A DNA stretch of 64,000 bases. Source: an uncultured Victivallales bacterium (GTDB lineage: Bacteria; Verrucomicrobiota; Lentisphaeria; Victivallales; UBA1829). Below, one piece after another: positions 24,980 to 34,203 of this stretch. The DNA is taken from assembly GCA_944390735.1 (NCBI GenBank), contig CALXRL010000094.1, positions 1 through 64,000 of the forward strand, given 5' to 3'. A program made the position numbers and the translations under genes. Each line of letters starts with the position of its first letter. The stretch's first letter is position 1. The notes beneath the pieces are model-generated. The model saw only the letters and a list, made by a program, of their open reading frames with translations, was not told the DNA's origin and searched no databases.

Positions 24980-25987
24980 ATGGCGAGGACGGCGGAGCAG
25001 GAGATCCGGCGGGAGCACCGGAGATCGGAGGAGTTGGCGGATCCGGCGCTGGCCTCCTATCTTTCCTATCTGGATCACGAGCGCAACGCCTCTCCGCATA
25101 CGATTGAGAGCTACCGGATCGACATTGAACAGTTTGCGCAACTGGTGCTGAAAGCGGATGCCGCCGCCTCCCGGATCGACTGGAATTCCGTGGATGTTTA
25201 TGCGGCACGCTCCTTTGTCGTGATCCTTCAGGAGGAGGAGAAGGTTTCCAAGACGTCGATTCTGCGGAAGCTCTCCGGACTGCGTTCGTTTTACCGTTAT
25301 ATGCTGCGGGAGGGGCTGGCGAAGGAGAATCCGTTTGCCAGTCTCACGCCTCCGAAGAAACAGAAGCTCCTTCCGAAATACATGACGGTGGAGGAGGTCG
25401 GGCGTCTGCTTGACGCACCGGAAAAATTCTGGAAGGAGGCCTATGAAAAGGATCTCGCAAAGGATGAGGAGAGCGCAAAATTTTCCGCCGCGCGCGATGC
25501 CGCCATGCTGGAGGTCATTTACAGCGGAGGAATCCGAATCAGCGAGGCGGTCGGCCTGAGCATCGGCGATGTGGATCTTTTTTCCGGGGTCATGAAGGTG
25601 CGGGGAAAAGGGAAGAAGGAGCGTCTCTGCGGACTTGGAGGTCCGGCGGAACGTGCCCTGCGCAAATACATGGTCGCCAGAAGGATGCGGACTTCCAACG
25701 AGCGGCGCGGCGCTCCGCTGTTTGTCAACCGGGACGGTCAGCGGCTGACCGCGCGCTCCTTCCAGCGGAATTTCAAGCTCTATCTTCGGGAGGCGGGTCT
25801 GCCGCTGGATATGACGCCCCACAAGCTTCGTCATTCCTTTGCCACGCATCTGCTGGATGCCGGCGCCGATCTCCGAAGCGTGCAGGAGCTGCTCGGACAT
25901 GAGAATCTGAGCACCACGCAGATTTATACGCACATCAGTGCGGAGCGGTTGAAAAGCGTTTACAACAAGGCGCATCCCCGAGCGTAG
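24980..25987 (+). CDS. xerC: Tyrosine recombinase XerC-like
   Basis: A 335-residue site-specific recombinase for resolving chromosome dimers at dif. The N-terminal SAM-like DNA-binding domain spans about 20-120. Catalytic residues are visible: Arg in SGGIRISEAVGL, the HKLRHSFATHLL His/Arg pair, His in LLGHENLSTTQ and Tyr in IYTHIS. The C-terminus SVYNKAHPRA is typical of XerC. About 15 extra charged residues (KEAYEKDLAKDEESAKFS) precede the catalytic Arg compared with the usual enzyme. The start at 24980 sits 8 bp after pyrG, suggesting co-transcription. Confidence 0.9.
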   Translation: MARTAEQEIRREHRRSEELADPALASYLSYLDHERNASPHTIESYRIDIEQFAQLVLKADAAASRIDWNSVDVYAARSFVVILQEEEKVSKTSILRKLSGLRSFYRYMLREGLAKENPFASLTPPKKQKLLPKYMTVEEVGRLLDAPEKFWKEAYEKDLAKDEESAKFSAARDAAMLEVIYSGGIRISEAVGLSIGDVDLFSGVMKVRGKGKKERLCGLGGPAERALRKYMVARRMRTSNERRGAPLFVNRDGQRLTARSFQRNFKLYLREAGLPLDMTPHKLRHSFATHLLDAGADLRSVQELLGHENLSTTQIYTHISAERLKSVYNKAHPRA

Positions 25988-26003
25988 GAGACGGCGTGTC
26001 GCT

Positions 26004-27329
26004 TCACTTGCCTTCCGGTTCCGGGACCTTCTTTCCGAATTCGGCATCCAGATGTTTTCCCGCGAAATGCACCGAAAGGAAACTCGGCACGGTGCAGAGA
26101 CAGATCCAGAGGAAGAAGCAGCGGTATCCCGCCTCCGCTCCCAGCCGGACGGAGAGGCGGGCAAACAGCTCCTGGATGTGTCCGGAGAACATGCCCACCA
26201 GCGTCATGCCGAGAATCGCAATGCCCGTCATGAAGGCAAAGTGACTGGTCTTGAATGTTCCGCTTCGGTTGGCAAACTGCACCATGAAGAGGACATGCGC
26301 CATATATCCCAGTCCGTATCCGAACTGTTCCAGAGCGATGCAGATTGCCGCCGGAAGCAGTCCGGGATGATGAAACGACAGATACACGTAAAACAGATCC
26401 GGCAGATTCAGCGCCAGCGCCATGAACCAGAGACAGCGCCCGAATCCGAAACGGGCGACGGCAAGTCCCGCAAGAAATCCTCCGGCCAGAAAGCAGATCG
26501 TTCCCGCGACTCCATAGATGGTTCCCTGCTGGCTCAAGGTGAGTCCGAGTCCGCCCTCCGTGCGGGGCGCCAGCATGAAGGGAATCGAGAGCTTTCCAAG
26601 CTGCGCCTCCGCAAAACGGTAGAAAAACAGAAACGCCACCGCGCTGACGGCGCCTTCCCGCGCAAAAAAACTCCGGAAGGATTCCAGAAATCCGCTTCCG
26701 GTTCCGCTTTCCGCCGAGACGGACCGCTCCGTGGAAGGGGTGGTGAAAAGATGATAGAAAAACAGAAGAAACAGAACGGCGGAGACGGCGGCCATCGGAT
26801 AGATCCAGGCGGAGGAGGCACGATATCCCGCCTCCTGGAAGCGGCCCGCCAGCAGGACAAGTCCGCCCTGTCCGGCAAGCATGGCGCATTTGTAGAAAAT
26901 GTTGCGGAGTCCGGAGCACGCCGCCTGATCGTGCGTGGAGAGAGCCAGCATATAGTAGCCGTCCGCCGCGATGTCGTGGGTCGCGGAGACGAATGCCGTG
27001 AGAAGAAACAGACCCACAATCAGCGGAAGCGCCGGATGTTCCGCCTGAAACGTCAGGGCCGTTGCCGCGAAACAGAGTCCGAGGACAAACTGCGCACCCA
27101 GCATCCACGCGCGTTTGGTCCATCGGGAATCCAGAAACGGCGCCCAGAGAAACTTGAAACTCCAGGGCAGTCCGATGACGCCCGTCCAGAACGTCATGGA
27201 ACTGTTCGACATCCCCAGCGTCGTGAAGATCACCATGGCGACCGAGGTCGCCACGGCAAACGGCAGACCCTCCGCAAAGTAGACCCCGGGAACCCAGAGC
27301 CATCCGCCGGAGCGGGAGAATGAGTTCAT
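26004..27329 (-). CDS. MFS transporter, AmpG/PAT-like
   Basis: A 441-residue permease with about twelve membrane helices. The start (WVPGVYFAEGLPFAVATSVAMVIFTTLGMSN) and the first cytoplasmic loop FLWAPFLDSRWTKRAW resemble AmpG-type muropeptide permeases and other PAT-family importers, as does the ATHDIAADGYYM segment. AmpG members import anhydro-muropeptides for wall recycling. The substrate here is not certain. Its start overlaps the stop of the metallophosphatase gene by 4 bp, and it ends a minus-strand unit with nucleotide-sugar genes. Confidence 0.8.
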   Translation of the reverse strand: MNSFSRSGGWLWVPGVYFAEGLPFAVATSVAMVIFTTLGMSNSSMTFWTGVIGLPWSFKFLWAPFLDSRWTKRAWMLGAQFVLGLCFAATALTFQAEHPALPLIVGLFLLTAFVSATHDIAADGYYMLALSTHDQAACSGLRNIFYKCAMLAGQGGLVLLAGRFQEAGYRASSAWIYPMAAVSAVLFLLFFYHLFTTPSTERSVSAESGTGSGFLESFRSFFAREGAVSAVAFLFFYRFAEAQLGKLSIPFMLAPRTEGGLGLTLSQQGTIYGVAGTICFLAGGFLAGLAVARFGFGRCLWFMALALNLPDLFYVYLSFHHPGLLPAAICIALEQFGYGLGYMAHVLFMVQFANRSGTFKTSHFAFMTGIAILGMTLVGMFSGHIQELFARLSVRLGAEAGYRCFFLWICLCTVPSFLSVHFAGKHLDAEFGKKVPEPEGK

Positions 27330-28036
27330 CGCGCAGCTCCTTCGATGGTCCGGAAGTCGCTCAGAAGGCCGTTCCGGTCGAGTTCAAACAGAAGAAACGG
27401 GAAGGGCTCCTCGCAGAGGGCGGGCGCGGCAAGCGCCGTGACGCGGCCGTCGGAAACAGGCCGCATTCCCTGGTGATCGTGTCCGGAAATGGAGAGCCGG
27501 ACGCCGGAATCCCGCATCGCGTCGAGAATCGTTTCCGCGTATTCGTAGTGATAGCGGGCCGTGCCGACTCCGGGCCGGTACAGCGGCACATGCTGGATCG
27601 ATACCGAAGGTCCCGGAAATGCCGAGGCGCTCCGGATCATTCGATCCATCTCCTCCGGAGTCCGGGCGGCGTTCCAGCCGGGCCGTTCCGGATCGTCCGT
27701 GAACGGAAGAAAACGGATTCCGTCAAGATCCAGCACGACGGGCGGACGAGGTACATGACAATAGAATTCCTCCGACAGGGGATCGTGATTGCCGGGAATC
27801 GCAAGGAATGGCGCGCGCAGACGCTTCAGGTGCCGGACGACTTCCGGCAGAAGATCGGAGCGTTTCGGGTCGTCGACCAGATCCCCCGCGCAGATCACGA
27901 GATCCGGATGGAACTCCCCGTTGAGGCGATCCACGACCCGTTCCAGAATCTCCGGAACGATTTCGCCGCGCCGCCGGGGATGTCCCGCATTGGGATGGTC
28001 GGAATAGTGCAGATCGGAAAAGACGGCGATTCTCAT
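27326..28036 (-). CDS. Metallophosphoesterase
   Basis: A 236-residue calcineurin-like phosphoesterase. Metal motifs are in order: SDLHYS (residues about 7-12), [20 protein letters not shown] and SGHDHQG. Two metal ions would bind these His/Asp residues for phosphomonoester or diester hydrolysis. The substrate is unknown. The start at 28036 overlaps the epimerase stop by 4 bp and the stop overlaps the MFS gene by 4 bp, so it belongs to a coupled four-gene unit with the dehydrogenase and epimerase. Confidence 0.88.
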   Translation of the reverse strand: MRIAVFSDLHYSDHPNAGHPRRRGEIVPEILERVVDRLNGEFHPDLVICAGDLVDDPKRSDLLPEVVRHLKRLRAPFLAIPGNHDPLSEEFYCHVPRPPVVLDLDGIRFLPFTDDPERPGWNAARTPEEMDRMIRSASAFPGPSVSIQHVPLYRPGVGTARYHYEYAETILDAMRDSGVRLSISGHDHQGMRPVSDGRVTALAAPALCEEPFPFLLFELDRNGLLSDFRTIEGAAR

Positions 28037-29043
28037 GGGGTGCCGGACTCTCCGGCGCGCGGATCGGCGGCAGTCCGCTGTCCCGTGTACCATTGGACGG
28101 CATGACGCAGTCCGCTTTCGACGTCGAAGCAAGGATGGTATCCGAGCAGTCGCCGTGCTTTGGAAATGTCGGCCAGGGAGTGCGGAATGTCGCCCGGGCG
28201 CGGGGGGCCGTAAACCGGTTCGATCCCTGCAATCTCCGGATCGTATTCGGAGAGAAAGCGTCTCAGAAGACGGAACAGCGTGTTCAGATCGGTTTCCGTT
28301 CCGCAGGCGACGTTGTAGACCGTGTTCAGCGCCTCCGCGGGCAGGGGGCCCGCCGCAAGAAGATTCGCCTGCACCACGTTGTCGATGTAGGTGAAATCGC
28401 GGGAAGAAGTGCCGTCGCCGTGGATCACGGGGCGTTCCTGATGAAGCATCGCGCGGACAAACCGGGGAATGACCGCCGCATAGGCGCCGTCGGGATCCTG
28501 TCGCCGCCCGAAAACGTTGAAATAGCGCAGACCGATGCAGTCGATCCCGTAGAGGGAGTGAAACACGTCGGCGTACAGTTCGTTGACATATTTTGTTATC
28601 GCATACGGAGAGAGCGGTCTGCCGATCTGCTCCTCGACTTTCGGCAGCGTTCTGCTGTCGCCGTAGGTGGAGCTGCTGGCCGCGTAAATGAACCGTTTGA
28701 CACCGCATTCGCGCGCGGCATTGAGCATCTTCACAAATCCGCCGATGTTGACCTCGTTCGTCGTGACGGGATCCCGGACCGAGCGGGGAACGGAGCCCAG
28801 CGCGGCTTCATGAAAGACCAGATCGGCGTTTTCGCAGGCGCGGAGACAAATTTCGCAGTCGCGGATGTCGCCGCGGATCAGGCGGAAGCGCGGATGATTC
28901 CGGAACGGCCGGATGTTCTCCTCCTTTCCCGTGGAGAAGTTGTCAAGACAGACCACATGAGCGCCTTCGGCAAGAAGCGCTTCCGTGAGGTTGGAGCCGA
29001 TAAATCCGGCCCCTCCGGTGACAAGAATGGTTTTGGTATTCAT
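28033..29043 (-). CDS. NAD-dependent nucleotide-sugar 4-epimerase (SDR)
   Basis: A 336-residue extended short-chain dehydrogenase. The Rossmann glycine motif is [12 protein letters not shown], the acidic adenosine-binding residue follows in [10 protein letters not shown], and the active-site pair is YAITK with AASSSTYG serine upstream. The sequence is closest in feel to the WbpP / UDP-GlcNAc 4-epimerase group ([21 protein letters not shown]). Neighbouring UDP-sugar dehydrogenase supports a role in making UDP-HexNAc or its uronic acid for surface polysaccharide. It overlaps both neighbours by 4 bp. Confidence 0.87.
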   Translation of the reverse strand: MNTKTILVTGGAGFIGSNLTEALLAEGAHVVCLDNFSTGKEENIRPFRNHPRFRLIRGDIRDCEICLRACENADLVFHEAALGSVPRSVRDPVTTNEVNIGGFVKMLNAARECGVKRFIYAASSSTYGDSRTLPKVEEQIGRPLSPYAITKYVNELYADVFHSLYGIDCIGLRYFNVFGRRQDPDGAYAAVIPRFVRAMLHQERPVIHGDGTSSRDFTYIDNVVQANLLAAGPLPAEALNTVYNVACGTETDLNTLFRLLRRFLSEYDPEIAGIEPVYGPPRPGDIPHSLADISKARRLLGYHPCFDVESGLRHAVQWYTGQRTAADPRAGESGTP

Positions 29044-30335
29044 AGCCGTCCGTCCGAACACTCTCTTGGCAGGATTCCCTTGATGTCGAAGATGACGCAT
29101 CCGCTGCGGCGGAAAAGCGAAAAATCCAGCTCCCGGAACTGTCGGTGGGCCACGGCCAGCACAAGAGCGGAATACTCCTCCGGATGAATCCGGGAGAAGT
29201 CCTTCAGCAGCTCTTTTCCGTATTCTTTCCGGACCTCTCCGGAGTCGGCCCACGGATCGTGGATATCGACCCGGCAGCCGAAACTTTCCAGTTCGCGGAT
29301 GATGTCGATGACGCGGGAGTTGCGGATGTCGGGACAGTTTTCCTTGAAGGTCATTCCCAGGATCAGCACCCGGGCTCCGTGGATCGCGCAGCCCTTCCGG
29401 ATCATGAGCTTGACCAGTTCATAGGCGACATATCGGCCCATGCCGTCGTTCATTCTCCGTCCGGCGAGGATCACTTCCGGCAGATAGCCGAGAGAGGTCG
29501 CCTTGTGCGTGAGATAGTAGGGATCGACCCCGATGCAGTGCCCTCCGACCAGTCCCGGCGTGAAATGCAGAAAGTTCCATTTGGTTCCCGCCGCCTTGAG
29601 CACTTCATGCGTGTCAATGTTCATCAGACGGAAGATCTTGGACAGCTCGTTGACAAACGCAATGTTGATGTCTCTCTGGGAGTTTTCAATGACTTTCGCC
29701 GCCTCCGCCACCTTCAGGGAGGAGACGCGGCAGGTGCCCGCCGTGATGATGGAGGCGTAGAGCGCATTGACCGCATCGGCCGCTTCCGGCGTGGACCCGC
29801 TGGTGATCTTGAGTATCCGGGTGAGCGTATGCTCCTTGTCGCCGGGGTTGATCCGCTCCGGACTGTACCCGCAGAAGAAATCGCGATTGAACTTCAGATT
29901 GCTGAACTGTTCGATGACCGGAACGCACTCCTCCTCCGTGCAGCCCGGATAGACCGTGCTTTCATAGATCACGAGCGCGCCTTTGCCGATGGATCTGCCG
30001 ACGGTTTCGCTGGCTTTCCGCAGCATGGTCAGATCGGGAATATTGCTTTTGTCCACCGGAGTGGGAACCGTGACGATGTACACATCCCGGTTCCGGATCT
30101 CCTCCGGATTCGAGGTGAAGGTCAGCCGGGCGGCCGCTTTCAGCTCCTCCGGCGAGGTTTCCAGCGTATGGTCCCGCCCTTCTTCGAGTTCCCGGATCCG
30201 CTCCGGCTTGGTGTCGAATCCGACGGTGCTGAATTTTCTGCCGAATTCGACGGCGAGAGGCAGTCCCACATATCCCAGCCCGATCAAAGTGATCCGGGCG
30301 GAACCGTTCCTGATTTTATCAATAAGATCCCGCAT
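29040..30335 (-). CDS. UDP-sugar 6-dehydrogenase (WecC/WbpA/TviB type)
   Basis: A 431-residue NAD-dependent dehydrogenase oxidising the C6 of a UDP-hexose or UDP-HexNAc to a uronic acid. The N-terminal fold starts [17 protein letters not shown], the middle domain has [11 protein letters not shown], and the catalytic cysteine is in [16 protein letters not shown], whose PYYL form is typical of the UDP-N-acetylhexosamine group rather than UDP-glucose dehydrogenase. It is first in a minus-strand unit with a 4-epimerase, suggesting a UDP-HexNAc uronate for a capsule or cell-wall glycan. Confidence 0.88.
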   Translation of the reverse strand: MRDLIDKIRNGSARITLIGLGYVGLPLAVEFGRKFSTVGFDTKPERIRELEEGRDHTLETSPEELKAAARLTFTSNPEEIRNRDVYIVTVPTPVDKSNIPDLTMLRKASETVGRSIGKGALVIYESTVYPGCTEEECVPVIEQFSNLKFNRDFFCGYSPERINPGDKEHTLTRILKITSGSTPEAADAVNALYASIITAGTCRVSSLKVAEAAKVIENSQRDINIAFVNELSKIFRLMNIDTHEVLKAAGTKWNFLHFTPGLVGGHCIGVDPYYLTHKATSLGYLPEVILAGRRMNDGMGRYVAYELVKLMIRKGCAIHGARVLILGMTFKENCPDIRNSRVIDIIRELESFGCRVDIHDPWADSGEVRKEYGKELLKDFSRIHPEEYSALVLAVAHRQFRELDFSLFRRSGCVIFDIKGILPRECSDGRL

Positions 30336-30543
30336 GATTTACTCCATGAAAAACAGAGAAAAGGTACACCCCGTCCGTCGGATTTCAAGCGGAAAAGAGC
30401 GGCATTTCCCGGAATTCTTTCTCAGAAAACTCATTTTCTCCGGAAAAACCCTTTCTTCCGGAACGGAACGACTTGAAAAAAAACCATCTCACTGGCATAG
30501 TACCCCATACAGACACACATTCAAAATCAAGGAAGGTTTCAAG

Positions 30544-31203
30544 ATGTATCGAGTGGCTCAGTGTTGGGACGACGGTGTCGTGAACGACATCATCGTCGCG
30601 GAAATCTGCCGGAAATACCAGGCAAAGGCAACCTTCAACATCAATCCGGGACTTCGCGACCGGACAAAGCGGAAATGCGGATGGAGTTTTCAGGGATTCG
30701 ACGTCTACGGTCTGGCGCTGAATGAGATGCCGTCCGTGTATGAAGGCTTTCAGGTCGCGTCGCATACGATGACCCATCCGCATCCTTCGCAGATTTCTCC
30801 GGAGCAGTTCCGGCGCGAGGCGGTCGACGCCCGCAAATACATCGAGGATGTCTGGCAGCGCGAGGCGCGCGGCTTCGCCTGGCCCTTCGGCGATTTCAAC
30901 GACGAGTGCGTGAAAATCCTCCGGGAGGAGGGCTTCGCCTATGGCCGAACCACCCGGAATGTCGATTCCGTGATCCCCTGCGAGGAACCGATGGCTCTTC
31001 CCAGCAACTGCCATTTCCTGAATCCCGATTTCGACCGGATCCGGGAGAAGGCGAAAAAGACGGGCGTCTTCTATTTCTGGGGGCACAGCTACGAAATGAA
31101 GGACGATCCCCGGCTGCGCGAGCGGTACGAGTCGATCATCCGCGACATCAGCGCGGATCCGGAGGCCCGCTGGGTCGATGTGGTCGATCTTGTCACGGAA
31201 TAA
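30544..31203 (+). CDS. Polysaccharide deacetylase, tandem copy 1
   Basis: A 219-residue NodB-fold (CE4) deacetylase lacking a signal peptide. Metal ligands fit the family: the Asp pair in CWDDGV, the two His in SHTMTHPH and a conserved FAWPFGDFN in place of the usual R-x-P-Y/F. A C-terminal YFWGHSYEM supplies the last catalytic His. It probably removes acetyl groups from a sugar or glycan inside the cell. The start at 30544 has an AAGGAAGG ribosome site. A close paralogue follows 14 bp downstream, then an esterase. Confidence 0.85.
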   Translation: MYRVAQCWDDGVVNDIIVAEICRKYQAKATFNINPGLRDRTKRKCGWSFQGFDVYGLALNEMPSVYEGFQVASHTMTHPHPSQISPEQFRREAVDARKYIEDVWQREARGFAWPFGDFNDECVKILREEGFAYGRTTRNVDSVIPCEEPMALPSNCHFLNPDFDRIREKAKKTGVFYFWGHSYEMKDDPRLRERYESIIRDISADPEARWVDVVDLVTE

Positions 31204-31217
31204 GACGGGGAGCGGCG

Positions 31218-31883
31218 ATGTATCTGGCTGCCCAGTGCTGGGATGACGGAAACGTCAGCGATCTGCGGATCATGGAGATCTGCCGGAAATACGGAGCAAA
31301 GGCAACGTTCAACATTACTCCGGGACGGTATCGGAAACAGGTGCGGACGCTTGCCCGGACCTGGGAGGGATTCGACATCCGGCGTTTCTCCCTGAATGAA
31401 ATCGCTTCGGTGTATGAGGGATTTCCGCTGGCGTCGCATACGATGACCCATCCGCATCCTTCGCAGATCTCCCCGGAGGAGTTCCGGCGCGAGGCGGTCG
31501 ACGCCCGCAAATGGATCGAAGATCTGCGACAGTGCGAGGCGCGCGGCTTCGCCTGGCCGTTCGGGGAATACAATCAGACGTGCATCGGGATTCTCCGCGA
31601 GGAGGGGTTCGTCTACGGGCGCACCTGCGCGAACACGGACCGGGTTCTCCCCTGCGGAGAACCGCTTGTCGCGGCAACGAGCATGCACTGGCTGAATCCG
31701 GACTTCGCTCTCCGGCTGGAAAAAGCGAGGGAAAGCGGAGTCTTTTATTTCTGGGGACACAGTTACGAGATGAAGGACGATCCCCGGCTGTGGGCGCGCT
31801 ACGAGGAAATGGTGCGCGCTGTCTCTTCCGATCCGGAGGCTCTCTGGGTCGATGTATTGGATCTGTTTCAGAAAAGGAGTTGA
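31218..31883 (+). CDS. Polysaccharide deacetylase, tandem copy 2
   Basis: A 221-residue CE4-type protein strongly similar over its whole length to the preceding gene: both have QCWDDG, SHTMTHPHPSQISPE, ARGFAWPFG and FYFWGHSYEMKDDPRL. The two clearly arose by tandem duplication. Metal and catalytic residues are all kept in both, so neither looks inactive. The start overlaps nothing; its ribosome site is a modest GGGGAGCGG. The two may deacetylate related substrates. Confidence 0.85.
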   Translation: MYLAAQCWDDGNVSDLRIMEICRKYGAKATFNITPGRYRKQVRTLARTWEGFDIRRFSLNEIASVYEGFPLASHTMTHPHPSQISPEEFRREAVDARKWIEDLRQCEARGFAWPFGEYNQTCIGILREEGFVYGRTCANTDRVLPCGEPLVAATSMHWLNPDFALRLEKARESGVFYFWGHSYEMKDDPRLWARYEEMVRAVSSDPEALWVDVLDLFQKRS

Positions 31884-31888
31884 CGACA

Positions 31889-32665
31889 ATGGCTTTCATT
31901 CAATGCAATTTTCATTCGGAATCGCTGGGCATGGCGGCGTCCATGAATGTGATTCTTCCGCAGACAACGTTTTCCCAGATCGGGATGAAGGGAGTTGTGA
32001 ACGAGACCGGCACTCCGGTGCTCTATCTGCTTCATGGTCTTTCCGACGATCATACCATCTGGATGCGCCGGACCTCCATTGAGCGTTACGCCTCGGAGCT
32101 GGGGCTGGCGGTGGTGATGCCGTGCGTGAACCGCAGCTTCTACAACGACACGCCGGACGGAATGAAATTCTGGCAGTTTGTCTCCCGGGAGCTGCCCGCG
32201 CTGGTGCAGAGCTTCTTCAAGGTTTCCGGCCGGAGGGAGGACACGTTCGTGGCGGGGCTTTCGATGGGCGGATTCGGGGCGTTCAAACTTGCGCTGAACT
32301 GTCCGGAGCGCTTTGCCGCGGCGGCGAGTCTCTCCGGAGCGCTGCGGAACGACTGGCTCAACAGCGGAAACAAGACGCTCTTTGAATTCGATTTCGGGCC
32401 GCTGGACAAGATCCGGGGCTCGGAGAACGATCTCTACTTCAAGGCCGAGGAGGTGGTGAAGAGCGGCGGACCGCGCCCGATGCTCTATCAGGTGTGCGGA
32501 ACGGAGGATTTCCTCTATCAGGTGAATACGGAATTCCGCGATCATCTGAAACGCATCGGATATGACGCGGTCTTCCGCGATGGTCCCGGCAGTCACTCCT
32601 GGGCGTTCTGGGACGCCGAGATCCAGCACATTCTCAAGTGGCTTCCGATTTCGAGGAAAGCATGA
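31889..32665 (+). CDS. Esterase, esterase D / S-formylglutathione hydrolase family
   Basis: A 258-residue alpha/beta hydrolase. The oxyanion strand is VLYLLHGLSDDHTIWMR, the nucleophile Ser125 is in AGLSMGGFGAF, and the catalytic His is in PGSHSWAFWD. Members of this family include acetyl-xylan and other carbohydrate acetylesterases as well as S-formylglutathione hydrolase. Being in a unit with two deacetylases suggests a carbohydrate acetylesterase. It begins 5 bp after the second deacetylase and overlaps rsmE by 4 bp. Confidence 0.85.
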   Translation: MAFIQCNFHSESLGMAASMNVILPQTTFSQIGMKGVVNETGTPVLYLLHGLSDDHTIWMRRTSIERYASELGLAVVMPCVNRSFYNDTPDGMKFWQFVSRELPALVQSFFKVSGRREDTFVAGLSMGGFGAFKLALNCPERFAAAASLSGALRNDWLNSGNKTLFEFDFGPLDKIRGSENDLYFKAEEVVKSGGPRPMLYQVCGTEDFLYQVNTEFRDHLKRIGYDAVFRDGPGSHSWAFWDAEIQHILKWLPISRKA

Positions 32666-33354
32666 GCACCCGGAAGTTCCGCTGCGGAAATCTGGAGAAG
32701 CCGGTCGGATCGGTATTCCGTCTGGAGCGGGAGGAGGAGAATCATCTTTTCAAGATTCTTCGTGCGTCGCCGGGGGAGCGGATCGAGCTGCTGGACGGCC
32801 GCGGGACCATCGCTTCCGCGGAGGTGGTTCCGGGAAGACAGGTGAAGCTTCTTGAACTCCGGCGAATCCCGCCGCCGGCGCGCCGCGTGCATCTTTACAT
32901 TGCGCCGCCGCGCCGCCAGAAGATGGATGTTATTCTTCGGGAGGCGACGGAACTCGGCGTCTGGCGGATCGTTCCGCTGATCTGTGACTTCCGGGTTTCG
33001 GAGCCGGATGCCGCCTCCGTTGCCGGACGCTGGAACGAGGCGATGTTTGAGGCATGCAAGCAGTCGGGGAATCCGTTTCTTCCGCAGACGGTGGCCCCCA
33101 TGCGTTTTGCGGATGCGCTGGAGGAGAGCTGCGGGAGCTGTTCCATGATCCGGTTCGGTTCGCCGTCGGATTCGGAACCGGCGGAGGTGCCGGAGGGGGA
33201 TGTCGGATGGTTCGTCGGACCGGAGGGGGGGTTTTCGGAGGGAGAGCTTTCGCAGCTGCGCGCATCGGGAGCGCTTCCTCTGCGGATCGGGCGCTGGGTG
33301 CTGCGGGTGGAGACCGCCGCGCTGGCGGGAATCGTTCTGCTGACGGGCCGCTGA
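32662..33354 (+). CDS. rsmE: 16S rRNA m3U1498 methyltransferase RsmE
   Basis: A 230-residue SPOUT methyltransferase. The N-terminal PUA-like region (HLFKILRASPGERIELLDG) precedes the knotted SAM-binding domain, with KMDVILREATELGV, FVGPEGGFSEGEL and RVETAALAGIVLL as the standard RsmE motifs. Its ATG overlaps the stop of the esterase gene by 4 bp. It is an ordinary housekeeping gene that happens to follow the deacetylase unit. Confidence 0.93.
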   Translation: MSTRKFRCGNLEKPVGSVFRLEREEENHLFKILRASPGERIELLDGRGTIASAEVVPGRQVKLLELRRIPPPARRVHLYIAPPRRQKMDVILREATELGVWRIVPLICDFRVSEPDAASVAGRWNEAMFEACKQSGNPFLPQTVAPMRFADALEESCGSCSMIRFGSPSDSEPAEVPEGDVGWFVGPEGGFSEGELSQLRASGALPLRIGRWVLRVETAALAGIVLLTGR

Positions 33355-33483
33355 GAGGAGCCGGGAGGAACAGCTGCGTTCTTTCGTGCGGATTAACAGA
33401 AATCTAATCATCCTCTGATACCCTGCACATAAAGACTGAATATAGTATGGGGTATGGTGCCAAACTACTATGGAGAAGTGTTT

Positions 33484-34176
33484 ATGAGTAAAGGACGAAT
33501 TCTTGCGGTGGACGATGAAGAGGATATTCTGACTCTGCTGAAGTACAATCTGGAACGGGAGGGCTATCTTGTCGACTGTGTGGAAACCGGGGAGGAGGCC
33601 ATGGAGCATGTCGCCGCGGTGCGTCCGGACGCGATTCTGCTGGATCTGATGCTGCCCGGACTGGATGGAATTGAAGTCTGCCGGGAGCTGCGGAAGAATC
33701 CGGATACGAAAAATGTGCCCATCATCATGCTGACGGCCAAAAGCGAGGAGTCGGACATGGTTTCCGGTCTGGAGGTCGGCGCCGATGACTATGTGCCCAA
33801 GCCGTTCAGTCCGAAGGTTCTGATAGCCCGTCTCCGGGCGCTGCTGCGCCGTTCCTCCTCGGAGGAGTCCGGGGAGTCCGGCGAGGTGATCCGCCGGGGG
33901 GATTTCGTGCTGGATTCCGGTCGGCGCGAGGTCTCGGTGGGTGGAAAGCCGCTGGATCTGACCTTTACGGAATTTGAGATTCTCCATCTTCTTGCCAGAC
34001 GTCCCGGATGGGTTTACAGCCGCAGCCGGATCGTCAACGAGATCAAGGGATCGGACTATCCCGTGACGGAGCGCTCCGTGGATGTCCAGATCGTGGGACT
34101 CCGGAAAAAACTCGATTCCGCCGATCTGATCGAGACGGTCCGGGGAGTCGGCTATAAGTTCAAAATGCCGCGCTGA
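33484..34176 (+). CDS. phoB: Response regulator, PhoB type
   Basis: A 230-residue OmpR/PhoB regulator. The receiver domain (1-120) has the acidic pair DDEED, the phosphorylated Asp54 in ILLDLMLPG, Thr in IIMLTAKSEE and Lys in VPKPFSPK. A winged helix (about 135-228) ends in ETVRGVGYKFKM. Its partner kinase gene begins 27 bp later. PhoB is the likely identity because the kinase has the PhoR layout, but no phosphate transporter genes lie nearby. The start is preceded by GGAGAAG. Confidence 0.85.
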   Translation: MSKGRILAVDDEEDILTLLKYNLEREGYLVDCVETGEEAMEHVAAVRPDAILLDLMLPGLDGIEVCRELRKNPDTKNVPIIMLTAKSEESDMVSGLEVGADDYVPKPFSPKVLIARLRALLRRSSSEESGESGEVIRRGDFVLDSGRREVSVGGKPLDLTFTEFEILHLLARRPGWVYSRSRIVNEIKGSDYPVTERSVDVQIVGLRKKLDSADLIETVRGVGYKFKMPR

Positions 34177-34203
34177 CGACGGTCACGGAAGGAGTGTAAC
34201 AGA

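Noticed and set aside
33355-33483. Pho boxes before phoB
   Set aside because: A TTAACA-like hexamer is present but there is no repeated 11-bp box pattern that I could call with confidence.
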